This document shows, in pieces, positions 32,455-41,526 of a stretch of 46,595 nt of DNA. Location: assembly GCF_900103825.1 (NCBI RefSeq), contig NZ_FNIF01000031.1, positions 1 to 46,595 of the forward strand, written 5' to 3'. The first letter of the stretch is position 1, and every line of letters begins with the position of its first letter. The notes under the pieces were generated by a model. The model was given only the letters and a program-made list of their open reading frames with translations. It searched no databases and was not told the origin of the DNA. The stretch is from Paenibacillus sp. yr247 (GTDB lineage Bacteria; Bacillota; Bacilli; Paenibacillales; NBRC-103111). Position numbers and translations under genes: made by a program.

Positions 32455-32922
32455 TCACAATTCCAATCCAGTCCCTTGTTTAAACCGTTTAATAACGACT
32501 TGCGTGTTAACGCGTACGACGCCTTTCAATTTGTAGATATTTTGGTAGAGGAAGTCTTCGAGTGCAGCATCGTCTTTGAGCAAAGCATGCATATGCAGAG
32601 AGCTGCTCCCTGTCATTTGATAAATACTGATAACGTTGGAGTCAGCGGAAAGCTGATTGCCTACTTCCTCAGCAAAACGCGGCTCCACTTCGACTTCGAA
32701 AAAAGCGCTGACTACTTTTCCTAACTTCGTCGCGTTCAACCGGATCGTAAAGTTTTCGATGACTTCTTTCTCGATGAGGCTTTCGACTCTTTTTTTAATC
32801 GCAACACGTGAGAGATTGAGAATTTCACCGATTTTTGCATAGGATATTCGGCCGTTCTCATGTAGTAACTTGATGATTTCTTGATCGACTTGGTCGAGGT
32901 GAGGGAGTTCTAACACAGACAT
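32455..32922 (-). CDS. Lrp/AsnC-family transcriptional regulator
   Basis: A 155-residue protein starting at ATG 32922, with AGGAGT-like Shine-Dalgarno sequence. The N-terminal winged helix-turn-helix (QVDQEIIKLLHENGRISYAKIG...LSRVAIKKRVESL) is followed by the alpha-beta sandwich effector domain with the turn GSSSLHMHALLKDD. Such regulators form octamers that bind amino acids or related ligands. The gene is divergent from the catabolic operon across a 263-base gap with several TGTTA palindromes, so it very likely controls that operon and itself. Confidence 0.88.
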   Translation of the reverse strand: MSVLELPHLDQVDQEIIKLLHENGRISYAKIGEILNLSRVAIKKRVESLIEKEVIENFTIRLNATKLGKVVSAFFEVEVEPRFAEEVGNQLSADSNVISIYQMTGSSSLHMHALLKDDAALEDFLYQNIYKLKGVVRVNTQVVIKRFKQGTGLEL

Positions 32923-33011
32923 GACTCCTTTTTCGTGAAATATATACAGTTGTTAATATTATCACAGTATTCTCATGAAAAGATCAAATTTTATGCGAAA
33001 AATCAAACTAT

Positions 33012-33167
33012 GTTAATCGAATTAACTAATATTATGTTAAAAACGAAACTATATACAGTGATTTTATTTACAAATGGAGTTGACGGTAAAAAGGTTCATT
33101 CATATAATGATGTTAATTAACATAACACATAAATAAAATAAACAAATTTATGTTAGATTATATAACA
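33012..33167. promoter_or_regulatory. Divergent promoter region with palindromic Lrp-type operator candidates
   Basis: TTGACG (33080-33085), 17 bases, TATAAT (33103-33108) form a strong rightward promoter. Three related inverted repeats are seen: GTTAAT-CGA-ATTAAC (33012-33026), TGTTAATTAACA (33111-33122), which covers the predicted start site, and TGTTA-N7-TAACA (33151-33167). Spacing of roughly 45 to 100 bases would suit cooperative binding by an Lrp-type octamer. Confidence 0.65.
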
Positions 33168-33185
33168 TTATAGAGGGGTGGTAAC

Positions 33186-34571
33186 ATGTCAAATAAGTTA
33201 ATTTACAACGGTACGGTGTTAACCATGAATGCCACCAATCAGATTTTCAAACCCGGTTATGTGTATATGGAGAATGATGTGATCCGTGAAGTGGGGGAAT
33301 GGAGATCCGATGGGAGCTTGGACCATTTAATCTCACAATCTTCGTATACGTACAATGCTTCGGGTAAAGTCATCATTCCCGGGATCATTAATGGCCACAC
33401 ACACTTGTTTCAAACGTTCATGAGAGGGGTATCGGATCACTCCCCGCTCGCACAGTGGCTGAAGGAGATTATTTGGCCAATGAGTCTCGCGATGGAACCT
33501 GAAGATTTTTATTTGGCTGCTTTAATTGGGTGTATCGAAAATTTGAAATCGGGCGCGACATATATGATGGATCACCATTATATCCACACGTATCCAGAGA
33601 ATGATGCAAGTGTACTACAAGCGATGGTGGATTCAGGGATTCGCGGACATTTGGCCAGAGGCGGCTCGGATTTGGCTGGTGAAGTCCGCTTGCGGGAGAC
33701 AGAGGAACAGATCTTCCACTGCACAGATCGTTTGCTCGATGAATGGGATGGGGCTGCGTCCGGCCGGATTCGAATTGCACTAGGGCCGCTTAATTTATAT
33801 GGATGTTCCCGAGGGTATCTCGAGCGGGCGGCTGTCTTTAGCCGGGATCGAAAGTTGATTTCTCATGTACATGTTGCTGAAACAAGCGAGCAGATCGACA
33901 CGACGATGGCCCACTATGGCCTCCGCAATTTGGAATTGCTGAATGAAGTTGGACTGCTGGGCGAACAAACTCAGGTTGTTCATGGTGTGTGGCTCGATGA
34001 TGGAGAATTAGAACTGATTCGTGCAAAGCAAGCTTCCGTCATCCATTGTCCAGTATCCAATATGTATTTGGCTTCTGGTGTTGCCAGAGTACCTGAAATG
34101 CTGCGTATGGGCATTAATGTCGCCCTAGGTACGGATGGTCCTGGCAGCAATAATTGCCAAGATAATTTGGAAGTGCTGAAGTTCACGGCATGCTTGCATA
34201 AGGTGAATGAGTTGGATGCTACCTTATTGCCGCCGATGGATGTGCTGCGTATGGCTACAGTGAATGGCGCAAAGGCCGTTGGAAGGAGTGCTGATTTGGG
34301 CAGTCTCGAGCCAGGCAAGAAGGCAGATCTAGTGACCGTAGATATGCTCAAAGCACACATTAGTCCTGTGCATCGCGCTTCTTCAGCGCTAGTTTATAAC
34401 GCGAACGGCAATGATGTCGATCTCGTAATTGTTGGCGGTCAAGTTGTTGTAGAGAAGGGCATAAGCACGTGGATCGATGAGCAAGAAATTCTGCAAAGGG
34501 CCCAAGCAAGGGTTGATGCTCTACGCAATAAACTGGCTGGGCAATATCCTATTTTTTCAAATATAGAGTAA
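33186..34571 (+). CDS. Amidohydrolase, MTA/SAH deaminase / TrzN-like family
   Basis: A 461-residue metal-dependent hydrolase starting at ATG 33186 after GAGGGG. Motifs of the amidohydrolase superfamily occur in order: PGIINGHTHLFQT (HxH), SHVHVAETSEQ (metal His plus Glu), VVHGVWL and the late Asp in LGTDGPGSNN. It closes with the AVGRSADLGSLEPGKKADLV tail typical of the family. Relatives deaminate or dechlorinate purine-like, pterin or triazine rings. As the first gene of the operon it may perform an early or late ring step. The substrate cannot be inferred. Confidence 0.85.
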   Translation: MSNKLIYNGTVLTMNATNQIFKPGYVYMENDVIREVGEWRSDGSLDHLISQSSYTYNASGKVIIPGIINGHTHLFQTFMRGVSDHSPLAQWLKEIIWPMSLAMEPEDFYLAALIGCIENLKSGATYMMDHHYIHTYPENDASVLQAMVDSGIRGHLARGGSDLAGEVRLRETEEQIFHCTDRLLDEWDGAASGRIRIALGPLNLYGCSRGYLERAAVFSRDRKLISHVHVAETSEQIDTTMAHYGLRNLELLNEVGLLGEQTQVVHGVWLDDGELELIRAKQASVIHCPVSNMYLASGVARVPEMLRMGINVALGTDGPGSNNCQDNLEVLKFTACLHKVNELDATLLPPMDVLRMATVNGAKAVGRSADLGSLEPGKKADLVTVDMLKAHISPVHRASSALVYNANGNDVDLVIVGGQVVVEKGISTWIDEQEILQRAQARVDALRNKLAGQYPIFSNIE

Positions 34572-34628
34572 TTCATCTTAAAGCTTGCGCTAAACAAATT
34601 TTCAGAAACGATAGGGAGGATGATTTCA

Positions 34629-35624
34629 ATGGCTTTACAACGTCTACATGATCCTGTACTTGAAAATGATTGGCATGCTGTGTACCTCGCGTCTGAGCTG
34701 AAAGACCAACCTGTGGGTGTCATCATTTTGGGTGAAAGAGTAGCCATTTACCGCTCTAGCAAAGGGGTTCATGCGATGCAAGATCTATGCGTTCACCGTG
34801 GAGCTATGCTTTCCAAAGGGTGGGTACAAGATGATGTCCTTGTCTGTCCATACCATGGCTGGCAGTATGATTCATCTGGGCAATGTGTCTGTATTCCAGC
34901 GCAGCCCAAGGGGGAGAAAATTCCTCTCAGAGCTAAAGCGCAAACCTATGCCTGTGAAGAGAAGTATGGCTTCATCTGGGTATGTATAGGTGAACCCGTG
35001 GCAGCTTTGCCTCATTTCGAAGAGTTTGCTAATCCGGAGTTTCATCCATTACCATGCGGCCCCTACAAAGTTGAGGCAGCTGGGACAAGGGTTATTGAGA
35101 ATTTCACAGACTTTGCACATTTGATGTTCGTCCATCAGAATCTGCTCGGACACCCCGACTATGCGGAGCTGCCCGACTTTCAGGTTATCAAAGAGAAGGA
35201 ACGCATTTATATCGAAAATATTCCGATCTTTCAACCGGTTGCCCATTCTGGTTCGGATAAGAGTGAAGGGACGACTTACGTCTATATGAAAGAAGTTTAT
35301 CGGCCTTTATCGGCTCGATTGTCCAAAGCAGATCCGAGCAATGGCCAAACCTTGTGGATTATGTTGACGGTATTGCCTGTAGCCGCAGAAGAATGTGTCG
35401 TGTTCATGATGGTTTCGCGGAATTATGCCTATGACGTAGATGATGCGAATTTTATTCGCTTCCAGGATATCGTGTTTGAACAAGATGCGAGGGTTATCGA
35501 GACTCAGAAGCCGGAGCTGCTTCCGCTGGACCTGCAGGTCGAACTCAACCATAAGGTAGATCGTTTCTCCATTGCTTATCGTCGTTGGTTGAAAGAATTA
35601 GGCGTGGTGGTTGGTACAATTTGA
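34629..35624 (+). CDS. Rieske non-haem iron oxygenase, catalytic subunit
   Basis: Start chosen at ATG 34629, nine bases after AGGGAGG; ATG 34620 overlaps it. The 331-residue protein has the Rieske cluster ligands C54-x-H56 and C73-xx-H76 (CVHRGAML and CPYHGW). The mononuclear iron triad is signalled by NFTDFAHLMFVH (D161, H164, H169). It resembles vanillate demethylase or dicamba-monooxygenase-type oxygenases, which hydroxylate or demethylate aromatic and heterocyclic rings. These need electrons from a reductase, and none is encoded nearby. A host reductase would have to serve. Confidence 0.88.
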   Translation: MALQRLHDPVLENDWHAVYLASELKDQPVGVIILGERVAIYRSSKGVHAMQDLCVHRGAMLSKGWVQDDVLVCPYHGWQYDSSGQCVCIPAQPKGEKIPLRAKAQTYACEEKYGFIWVCIGEPVAALPHFEEFANPEFHPLPCGPYKVEAAGTRVIENFTDFAHLMFVHQNLLGHPDYAELPDFQVIKEKERIYIENIPIFQPVAHSGSDKSEGTTYVYMKEVYRPLSARLSKADPSNGQTLWIMLTVLPVAAEECVVFMMVSRNYAYDVDDANFIRFQDIVFEQDARVIETQKPELLPLDLQVELNHKVDRFSIAYRRWLKELGVVVGTI

Positions 35625-35825
35625 GCGAACGTTCGTGTTTTATGGGATATTTGTGCATTTATTAAAAATAACTCTTGGAAAAGTAATAAAAAGACGTACT
35701 TTTATTGTGTGAAAATACAAAACGTTAGTCTATTCGTTGACTTGAACAGGCCATCAACCCTATATTTGACTAAAGATTGATAAGTTCTTTTGTAGAGAAA
35801 ACCAAATATGGAGGGGAAGTTTAAT

Positions 35826-36926
35826 ATGAAACCATTTAATCTTACTAATCCGCTTGCTGCGAAACGCCCAGTTGTTTTGTTCATTAGCTTAGTTATGATC
35901 TCAAGTATGCTCGCCGCATGCGGTAACGCGGGCTCCTCGGTTTCAACGTCAGCGCCATCTACAGCACCATCGGCAGCAACGACGGCTTCCACTGCTCCAG
36001 CAGCATCACCGGCTTCTACTACTGCTACCAAAGCAGTCGTACCTGCAACTGTTGTTTTAAACTGGTTCGCCGAACCAGAACATGGCGGGAACTTTGCGGC
36101 CTTAGCCAAAGGATTCTACAAAGACGCAGGATTTGATATGACGCTCATGCCGGGTGGTCCGCAGGTATCTTCTACACAAATCGTCGCTTCAGGCAAAGCG
36201 CAATTCGGTATGGCGAATGGTGATGATATCCTAGTAGCCAGACAAGAGGGTATTCCGATTGTAGCTATCGCAACCTCCATGCAAAAGAGTCCGCAAGCTG
36301 TGTTTTATCATAAAGAAGATACTGCGATTAAAGATTTTGGTGATTTAAACGGACATAAGGTATATGTAGCTTCAACGGCCAGCTTCTGGCAGTTTATTAA
36401 GAAGAAATACAAATTAGACAGTGCCCAAGAAATGAAATATACAGGTCAATTAGTTAACTTTGTCAGCGATCCAAAAGCTCTTACACAAGGATATGTAACT
36501 TCTGAACCATTCACTCTTTCTCAGCAAAAGGTAGAGCACGGTACGCTCATGGTTGCCGATTCCGGTTACAACATTTACGCTGGTGTATACTTCACGACGG
36601 AGAAAATGATTGCTGAACATCCTGACCAAGTGAAAGCTTTCGTCGAAGCTACGGTTAAAGGGTGGGATTATTACAAGGATCATTCCGAGGAGATTAATCC
36701 TTCCATTCAAGTGAAGAACCCAGATATGGGCTTAGATATGATGAAATTTAGCGCTGCTAAAGAGATGGACTTCGTATTCGGCGGAGATGCAGCGTCCAAG
36801 GGAACAGGAGTCATGACCAAAGAACGCTGGACAGAAGTTCAGAAGCAGCTTGTTGATGTAGGTGTTCTGAAAACAGCAGAGAACATCGACAAAGTGTTCA
36901 CAACGCAATTTTTACCTAAGAAGTAA
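35826..36926 (+). CDS. ABC importer substrate-binding lipoprotein (NMT1/THI5/SsuA-like)
   Basis: Start chosen at ATG 35826, since ATG 35808 overlaps the GGAGGGG site. A lipoprotein signal ends at LAAC (Cys32), followed by a Ser/Thr/Ala-rich linker. The mature part has the family core: VVLNWFAEPEHGGNFAAL with AKGFYKDAGFDMTLMPGG, then GKAQFGMANGDDILVARQEG. The phrase NWFAEPEHGG recalls pyrimidine, nitrate, taurine and riboflavin-type binders. It would deliver the operon's substrate to the importer at the membrane. The preceding gap (35625-35807) holds no clear terminator. Confidence 0.88.
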   Translation: MKPFNLTNPLAAKRPVVLFISLVMISSMLAACGNAGSSVSTSAPSTAPSAATTASTAPAASPASTTATKAVVPATVVLNWFAEPEHGGNFAALAKGFYKDAGFDMTLMPGGPQVSSTQIVASGKAQFGMANGDDILVARQEGIPIVAIATSMQKSPQAVFYHKEDTAIKDFGDLNGHKVYVASTASFWQFIKKKYKLDSAQEMKYTGQLVNFVSDPKALTQGYVTSEPFTLSQQKVEHGTLMVADSGYNIYAGVYFTTEKMIAEHPDQVKAFVEATVKGWDYYKDHSEEINPSIQVKNPDMGLDMMKFSAAKEMDFVFGGDAASKGTGVMTKERWTEVQKQLVDVGVLKTAENIDKVFTTQFLPKK

Positions 36927-36963
36927 GAAATGAAGTTGAAGACATAATCAGGAGGTGGCGGCA

Positions 36964-38343
36964 TTGGCTTCTAATATGAATATGGATTTAGTGAACGTTC
37001 GATTGCCAATGGAGGATGAGGGGCATTTGTTTCGTCTCTCGATTCGTGAAGGCATTTGGACTCAGATTCAGAGGCAAGAAGCTAATGCTGCCCATTCTGA
37101 TGCAGTGTCATTGGAACAATGGAACCCGCATCTGGGTAAAGGCGAATCGAACGTCTCGTTCATTGATCTTGAGGGAAAAATAATACTGCCTGGCTTCGTA
37201 GATGCTCATATGCATTTAGACAAATCTTTCTCGCTAACCTCGGTTGAGAACCGGAGCGGGACATTAGAAGAGGCTGTACGCAATTACTCAAGTGCATCAC
37301 CGTCTTTTACCAAAAATGAGATTAAATCAAGAATCATGCGTTCGGCTTTGCAAGCTTTGTCTTTTGGTACAACGCACATTCGCACACATCTTGATTTTAA
37401 TTTGAGAGCCTCTCGTGAAGTAGCAATACGCACAATTGAGGCTGCTTTGGAAGCCAAAGAAGCCTTAGCACCGTATATCAGCTTGCAGCTGTTTCCGATG
37501 TGTCCCTACAATTTTATGTCACTCGATGTTGATGCCGTGGAGGAAGCACTAAGGATGGGTGTCGATGGGATTGGTGGAGCACCGCATTTGTCATTAACCC
37601 CTAAGGAAGATATCGATTATATTTTCAAATTAGCAGAGAAATATGATGTGCCAATTGATTTGCATTGTGATGAAACAGACAATCCAGCCATGCGCACCAT
37701 TGATCATATTGCTTTGCGAACGAAATCAGAGGGGTATTCAGGAAGAGTTACTGTCGATCATTTATGTGCGTTAGCTTCGATGACGGATCAGGATGCTCAC
37801 GGCATTATTGAGCGTATGGCTGACGCGAGGCTCAAAGCAGTCTCTTTACCTGCAGTCAATTTGTATTTACAAGGAAGGCATGACAGTTTCCCCGTTAGAC
37901 GTGGCGTAACTCGTTTGAAGGAGATTTGGGAAGCAGGTATTCCTATTGCTGTCGCTTCTGATAATATTCACGATCCTTTTCACCCTTTTGGCAGAGGCGA
38001 TTTATTGCAAATTGCTCTTATTGGCTCCTATGCCGCTCATATGGGGCGACCGGATGATCTTCGCACACTGCTGCGCATGATCACAGATGTGCCCGCTAAG
38101 GTGCTGGGTTTAACATCCTATGAGGTAAAGGCTGGTAATCATGCGAATTTTATTATCATTGACGGGAGTACGCCGGAAGAGCTCTTTACCATGCTGCCTG
38201 AACGCCGATGGGTATATAGTCAAGGAAGCTTTGTGCGGATGGCTGCAAAAAAAACGGAGTGGCAGGATATGACCTTAGCTCATTTTTGGCAAGAAGCAAG
38301 TGAGAGTGTATCCTTCCATAAACATGAATTCGCGAAAGGGTGA
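36964..38343 (+). CDS. Cytosine deaminase-like amidohydrolase (first copy)
   Basis: Start chosen at TTG 36964, eight bases after AGGAGG; the GTG at 36955 overlaps it. The 459-residue protein has the CodA-type metal motifs DAHMHLDKS, DLHCDETDN, DHLCALASM and SDNIHDPFHPFGRGD. These enzymes deaminate or hydrolyse cyclic ureides and pyrimidine or isoguanine-type rings in the cytoplasm. A second, related enzyme ends the operon (42444), so two successive ring-opening or deamination steps are likely. Confidence 0.85.
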   Translation: MASNMNMDLVNVRLPMEDEGHLFRLSIREGIWTQIQRQEANAAHSDAVSLEQWNPHLGKGESNVSFIDLEGKIILPGFVDAHMHLDKSFSLTSVENRSGTLEEAVRNYSSASPSFTKNEIKSRIMRSALQALSFGTTHIRTHLDFNLRASREVAIRTIEAALEAKEALAPYISLQLFPMCPYNFMSLDVDAVEEALRMGVDGIGGAPHLSLTPKEDIDYIFKLAEKYDVPIDLHCDETDNPAMRTIDHIALRTKSEGYSGRVTVDHLCALASMTDQDAHGIIERMADARLKAVSLPAVNLYLQGRHDSFPVRRGVTRLKEIWEAGIPIAVASDNIHDPFHPFGRGDLLQIALIGSYAAHMGRPDDLRTLLRMITDVPAKVLGLTSYEVKAGNHANFIIIDGSTPEELFTMLPERRWVYSQGSFVRMAAKKTEWQDMTLAHFWQEASESVSFHKHEFAKG

Positions 38344-38405
38344 GCAGCTTAATGGCTAACCTGTTAGTCTCTCCTTAATTTCGAACGATGCTAATTTGAA
38401 AGCTT

Positions 38406-38441
38406 AAGATCCGCTCTTCACTCTGAGTCTGGGTCTTTTTT
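38406..38441 (+). terminator. Hairpin terminator before the creatininase-like gene
   Basis: AAGATCC / GGGTCTTTTTT with a 21-base loop. Partial termination here would lower expression of the distal operon. Confidence 0.5.
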
Positions 38442-38491
38442 CATAAGAGCTTATGCGTACAATAATGTCCACTCATTTGGAGGTGCTCAGC

Positions 38492-39304
38492 TTGTCATTC
38501 AATCGCTATCAAGGTAAGGCGTGGGATCGCTGCTTTTTTCCCCGCTTAAGTAAGCTCGAGGTTACTCGGGTTCCCAAAGATGATGCGCTCATCGTTCTGC
38601 CAGTTGGCGCGATAGAGCAGCATGGTCCGCATATGCCGGTGTTTACCGATACGTTAATTTCCGAAGTGCTCTTGACCGAGGCTTTCGAACAGCTTCCCGA
38701 TGATGCGAATATATGGCTGCTTCCAGCCATTCCGTATGGCAAAAGTACGGAGCACCTAGGCCATCCAGGAACCATAACGTTATCAGCAACTACTTTAATG
38801 GCTGTCGTGATGGATATAGCGAAAAGTCTGAGTAAAAGCGGATTTCAGAAATTGGTGTTGGTGAACACGCACGGGGGCAACACGGATTTATTAAATATGA
38901 TGGGCCGGGAAATCCGCATTGAAACGGGGCTGGCTGTATTTCGATTAGATCCTGGCGGACTTGGTGCCGCTGATGAGTGGATAACGCCGCTGGAGAAGCA
39001 GGCTGGTATTCATGCGGGTGACATGGAAACTTCTTTAGTGATGTCTGCTAAGCCAGATTGGGTCCATATGGAGCTTGCTCCTATGGAATATCCGAATTAT
39101 CCGGATTCGCGTTATTTGAGCTTTCGCAACCGTGCTTTTGCTTGGGTCATGGATGATTTATCTCATTCGGGCATTTCTGGTGATGCCACGCAAGCAACGA
39201 TAACGAAAGGCCATGCGATGGCTGAAAAGTATGGTGCACATATTGCCGAGGCGCTGCTCACCTTTCAAGCTTTTGAGATGAAGTCATTGAAAAAGGAACA
39301 ATAA
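38492..39304 (+). CDS. Creatininase-family amidohydrolase
   Basis: Start chosen at TTG 38492, eight bases after GGAGG; ATG 38465 has no ribosome site. The 270-residue enzyme shows GAIEQHGPHMPVFTDTLI, VNTHGGNTDLL and HAGDMETSLV, the metal and substrate residues of the creatinine amidohydrolase/MftE family. Members cleave cyclic or linear amide C-N bonds, including creatinine-type and dihydropteridine-type rings. In this operon it may open the ring after oxidation by the Rieske or flavin enzyme. Confidence 0.88.
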   Translation: MSFNRYQGKAWDRCFFPRLSKLEVTRVPKDDALIVLPVGAIEQHGPHMPVFTDTLISEVLLTEAFEQLPDDANIWLLPAIPYGKSTEHLGHPGTITLSATTLMAVVMDIAKSLSKSGFQKLVLVNTHGGNTDLLNMMGREIRIETGLAVFRLDPGGLGAADEWITPLEKQAGIHAGDMETSLVMSAKPDWVHMELAPMEYPNYPDSRYLSFRNRAFAWVMDDLSHSGISGDATQATITKGHAMAEKYGAHIAEALLTFQAFEMKSLKKEQ

Positions 39305-39346
39305 CGGAGGAAAGTTCCAAAAAATCACATACAGGAGATGAAGTAA

Positions 39347-40150
39347 ATGGCTATGAATTCTTCTCTGATCCATACATCCAATTCACAAGTATCAAGCCCT
39401 AATTTCGTAAGCATGGAGAATCTCTCTAAGACTTACCCAAACGGTACTATTGCCTTGCAAGATGTGAATCTAACGATACAAGAAGGAGAATTCCTTTGTT
39501 TTGTAGGTCCGTCTGGATGTGGGAAATCAACGATTTTCAAAATGATCACAGGTCTTGCCAAACCGAGTAAAGGGACATTAGACGTATTCGGAACGACGCC
39601 GAAAGAAGCGCGCAAACAAAGTGATATCGCTTTTGTTTTCCAAGATCATACGCTGCTGCCTTGGTCCACGGTAGAAGCTAACGTAAGATTGCCGCTTGAA
39701 TTGCGCGGAGTAGATAAGAAGACACAGAAAGAAGAGGCACAGCGCGTATTGGAGCTGGTTGGCTTGAAGGACTATATGAAGGTGCTGCCTAGACAGCTCT
39801 CCGGGGGGATGAAGATGCGTGTCTCCATCGCGCGTGCCCTCATTTCGAGACCTAAGCTGCTTCTGATGGATGAGCCCTTCGGCGCCTTAGACGAAATTAC
39901 GCGTCAAACTTTGCAAATGGAGCTGCTCAATATTTGGCAGCAGGATACATCTATGACTGTGCTGTTCGTCACTCATAATGTATTCGAATCGGTGTTCTTA
40001 TCCACAAGTGTTGTTGTCATGACACCGCGTCCAGGTAAAATATCGGCGAGGATTGATATTCCCGTCCCTTTTCCTCGAGATGAAAGCTTTCGTACAACGA
40101 CACAGTTCAGTGATTTAGTTCGTGAAGTATCTGCCGCTTTGGATCATTGA
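39347..40150 (+). CDS. ABC importer ATPase (SsuB/TauB-like)
   Basis: A 267-residue ATPase. It has Walker A GPSGCGKST, Q-loop FQDHTLLPW, signature LSGGMKMRVSIARAL and Walker B LLLMDEPFGALDE, with switch His in FVTHNV. ATG 39347 follows CAGGAGATG. With the lipoprotein at 35826 and permease at 41527 it forms a complete importer. Confidence 0.93.
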   Translation: MAMNSSLIHTSNSQVSSPNFVSMENLSKTYPNGTIALQDVNLTIQEGEFLCFVGPSGCGKSTIFKMITGLAKPSKGTLDVFGTTPKEARKQSDIAFVFQDHTLLPWSTVEANVRLPLELRGVDKKTQKEEAQRVLELVGLKDYMKVLPRQLSGGMKMRVSIARALISRPKLLLMDEPFGALDEITRQTLQMELLNIWQQDTSMTVLFVTHNVFESVFLSTSVVVMTPRPGKISARIDIPVPFPRDESFRTTTQFSDLVREVSAALDH

Positions 40151-40171
40151 TATGAAAGGGTGAATAAGTTC

Positions 40172-41509
40172 ATGGCCATGAATATTAGCTGGGAGAAAGT
40201 GATACAGGAGCAGCTTGCGAAAGATATCCTGTTTGTTGATGGCGAAACGAGAGAAAAGCTCTCTAAAGATTATTACTGGTACTCCCCTGTACTTAATCGT
40301 CAATTGCAGCATATGAAAGCGGCCGATGTCGTTGCCATACCGCGTAACGAAACTGAGGTGGCAGAAGTATTAGCCTTTGGTTACCGCCACAATATTCCTG
40401 TTACGGTTCGAGGAGCCGGTACAGGCAACTATGGTCAGGCGGTTCCCCTGCAAGGCGGTATTGTCCTAGATTTAAGCCGAATGGATGAAATTCTTGAAAT
40501 CGGACCTGGGTTTGCTCGTTTACAATGTGGAGTTCGTCTGGGTGTCATTGATAAAAAGGCTCGCGAAGTCGGACAAGAAATTCGCATTTACCCCAGCACC
40601 TATGTGAAAGCGACGGTGGGCGGCTTTGTGAGTGGGGGTTCCGGCGGAATCGGCTCGATTACCCATGGAAACCTATGGGATGGCAATGTGCTGGAAGCTG
40701 TCATCTACACCATGGAAGAATCGCCGCAGCGCTTAGTTATCCAAGGCCGTGATTTATTTGATTATATTCATAATTATGGGACGACAGGCATTTTGACCGA
40801 GGTAACCATCCCGCTTTCTCCTCGCACAGAATGGGCTCAGGCTATTGCTAATTTCGATACCTTCGAGCAGTCGATGCAATTCGGTGAGGCTCTTGCCAGA
40901 GAGGAAGCTATTCTGAAACGATTGATTGCTCCCATGGAGTGGCCGATTCCCTCGTATTTCGTTCCGTTTGCCAAAGTGATTAAGCCAGGCATGGCCGCTG
41001 TTATGCTTGAATTTGCTGAGGATACGCTGCCGTTAGTCGAAGCTCTTGCCCAAAGCTATGGCGGGCACATCGGCCATCTGATTGAGGCTAAGAATTACCG
41101 GAAAACGATCGGCGTATCGGATTTTACTTGGAATCATACGACGTTATGGGCAATGAAAACGGACCCTTCGATGACGTATCTGCAAGCTGGCTTTAAGCTG
41201 GATTCCTATATGGAACAAATTCGGAAGATTAAAGACCAATATGGGGAAGAAGTGTACTTGCATTTTGAATGGGTACGCAGCGGTGGGGAAATCTCGCCTA
41301 ATTCGCTTCCTATTGTTCGCTTTGAAAGCGAAGAACGCTTATACGAGATTATTCAATTTTGTGAATCCATCGGCGTGAAAATATTTGATCCTCATACCTG
41401 GGTGCTGGATCATGGCGGACGCGGTGAAGTTGGCAGCATGGAGCGCAAGAAACGTGAGAATGACCCGCGTGGGCTGCTGAATCCAGGGAAAATCATTTAT
41501 GAGATGTAA
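40172..41509 (+). CDS. FAD-linked oxidase (GlcD/PCMH family)
   Basis: Start chosen at ATG 40172, about nine bases after AAAGGG; GTG 40160 overlaps it. The 445-residue protein has a PCMH-type FAD domain: VAIPRNETEVAEVLAFG, VTVRGAGTGNYGQAVPLQGG and SGGSGGIGSITHG. A C-terminal oxidase domain is followed by the closing LLNPGKIIYEM. Such enzymes oxidise 2-hydroxy acids, aldehydes or N-heterocycles. The gene stands between importer genes, so the operon is not sorted by function. Confidence 0.85.
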   Translation: MAMNISWEKVIQEQLAKDILFVDGETREKLSKDYYWYSPVLNRQLQHMKAADVVAIPRNETEVAEVLAFGYRHNIPVTVRGAGTGNYGQAVPLQGGIVLDLSRMDEILEIGPGFARLQCGVRLGVIDKKAREVGQEIRIYPSTYVKATVGGFVSGGSGGIGSITHGNLWDGNVLEAVIYTMEESPQRLVIQGRDLFDYIHNYGTTGILTEVTIPLSPRTEWAQAIANFDTFEQSMQFGEALAREEAILKRLIAPMEWPIPSYFVPFAKVIKPGMAAVMLEFAEDTLPLVEALAQSYGGHIGHLIEAKNYRKTIGVSDFTWNHTTLWAMKTDPSMTYLQAGFKLDSYMEQIRKIKDQYGEEVYLHFEWVRSGGEISPNSLPIVRFESEERLYEIIQFCESIGVKIFDPHTWVLDHGGRGEVGSMERKKRENDPRGLLNPGKIIYEM

Positions 41510-41526
41510 ATGAAGGGGGACGTACA

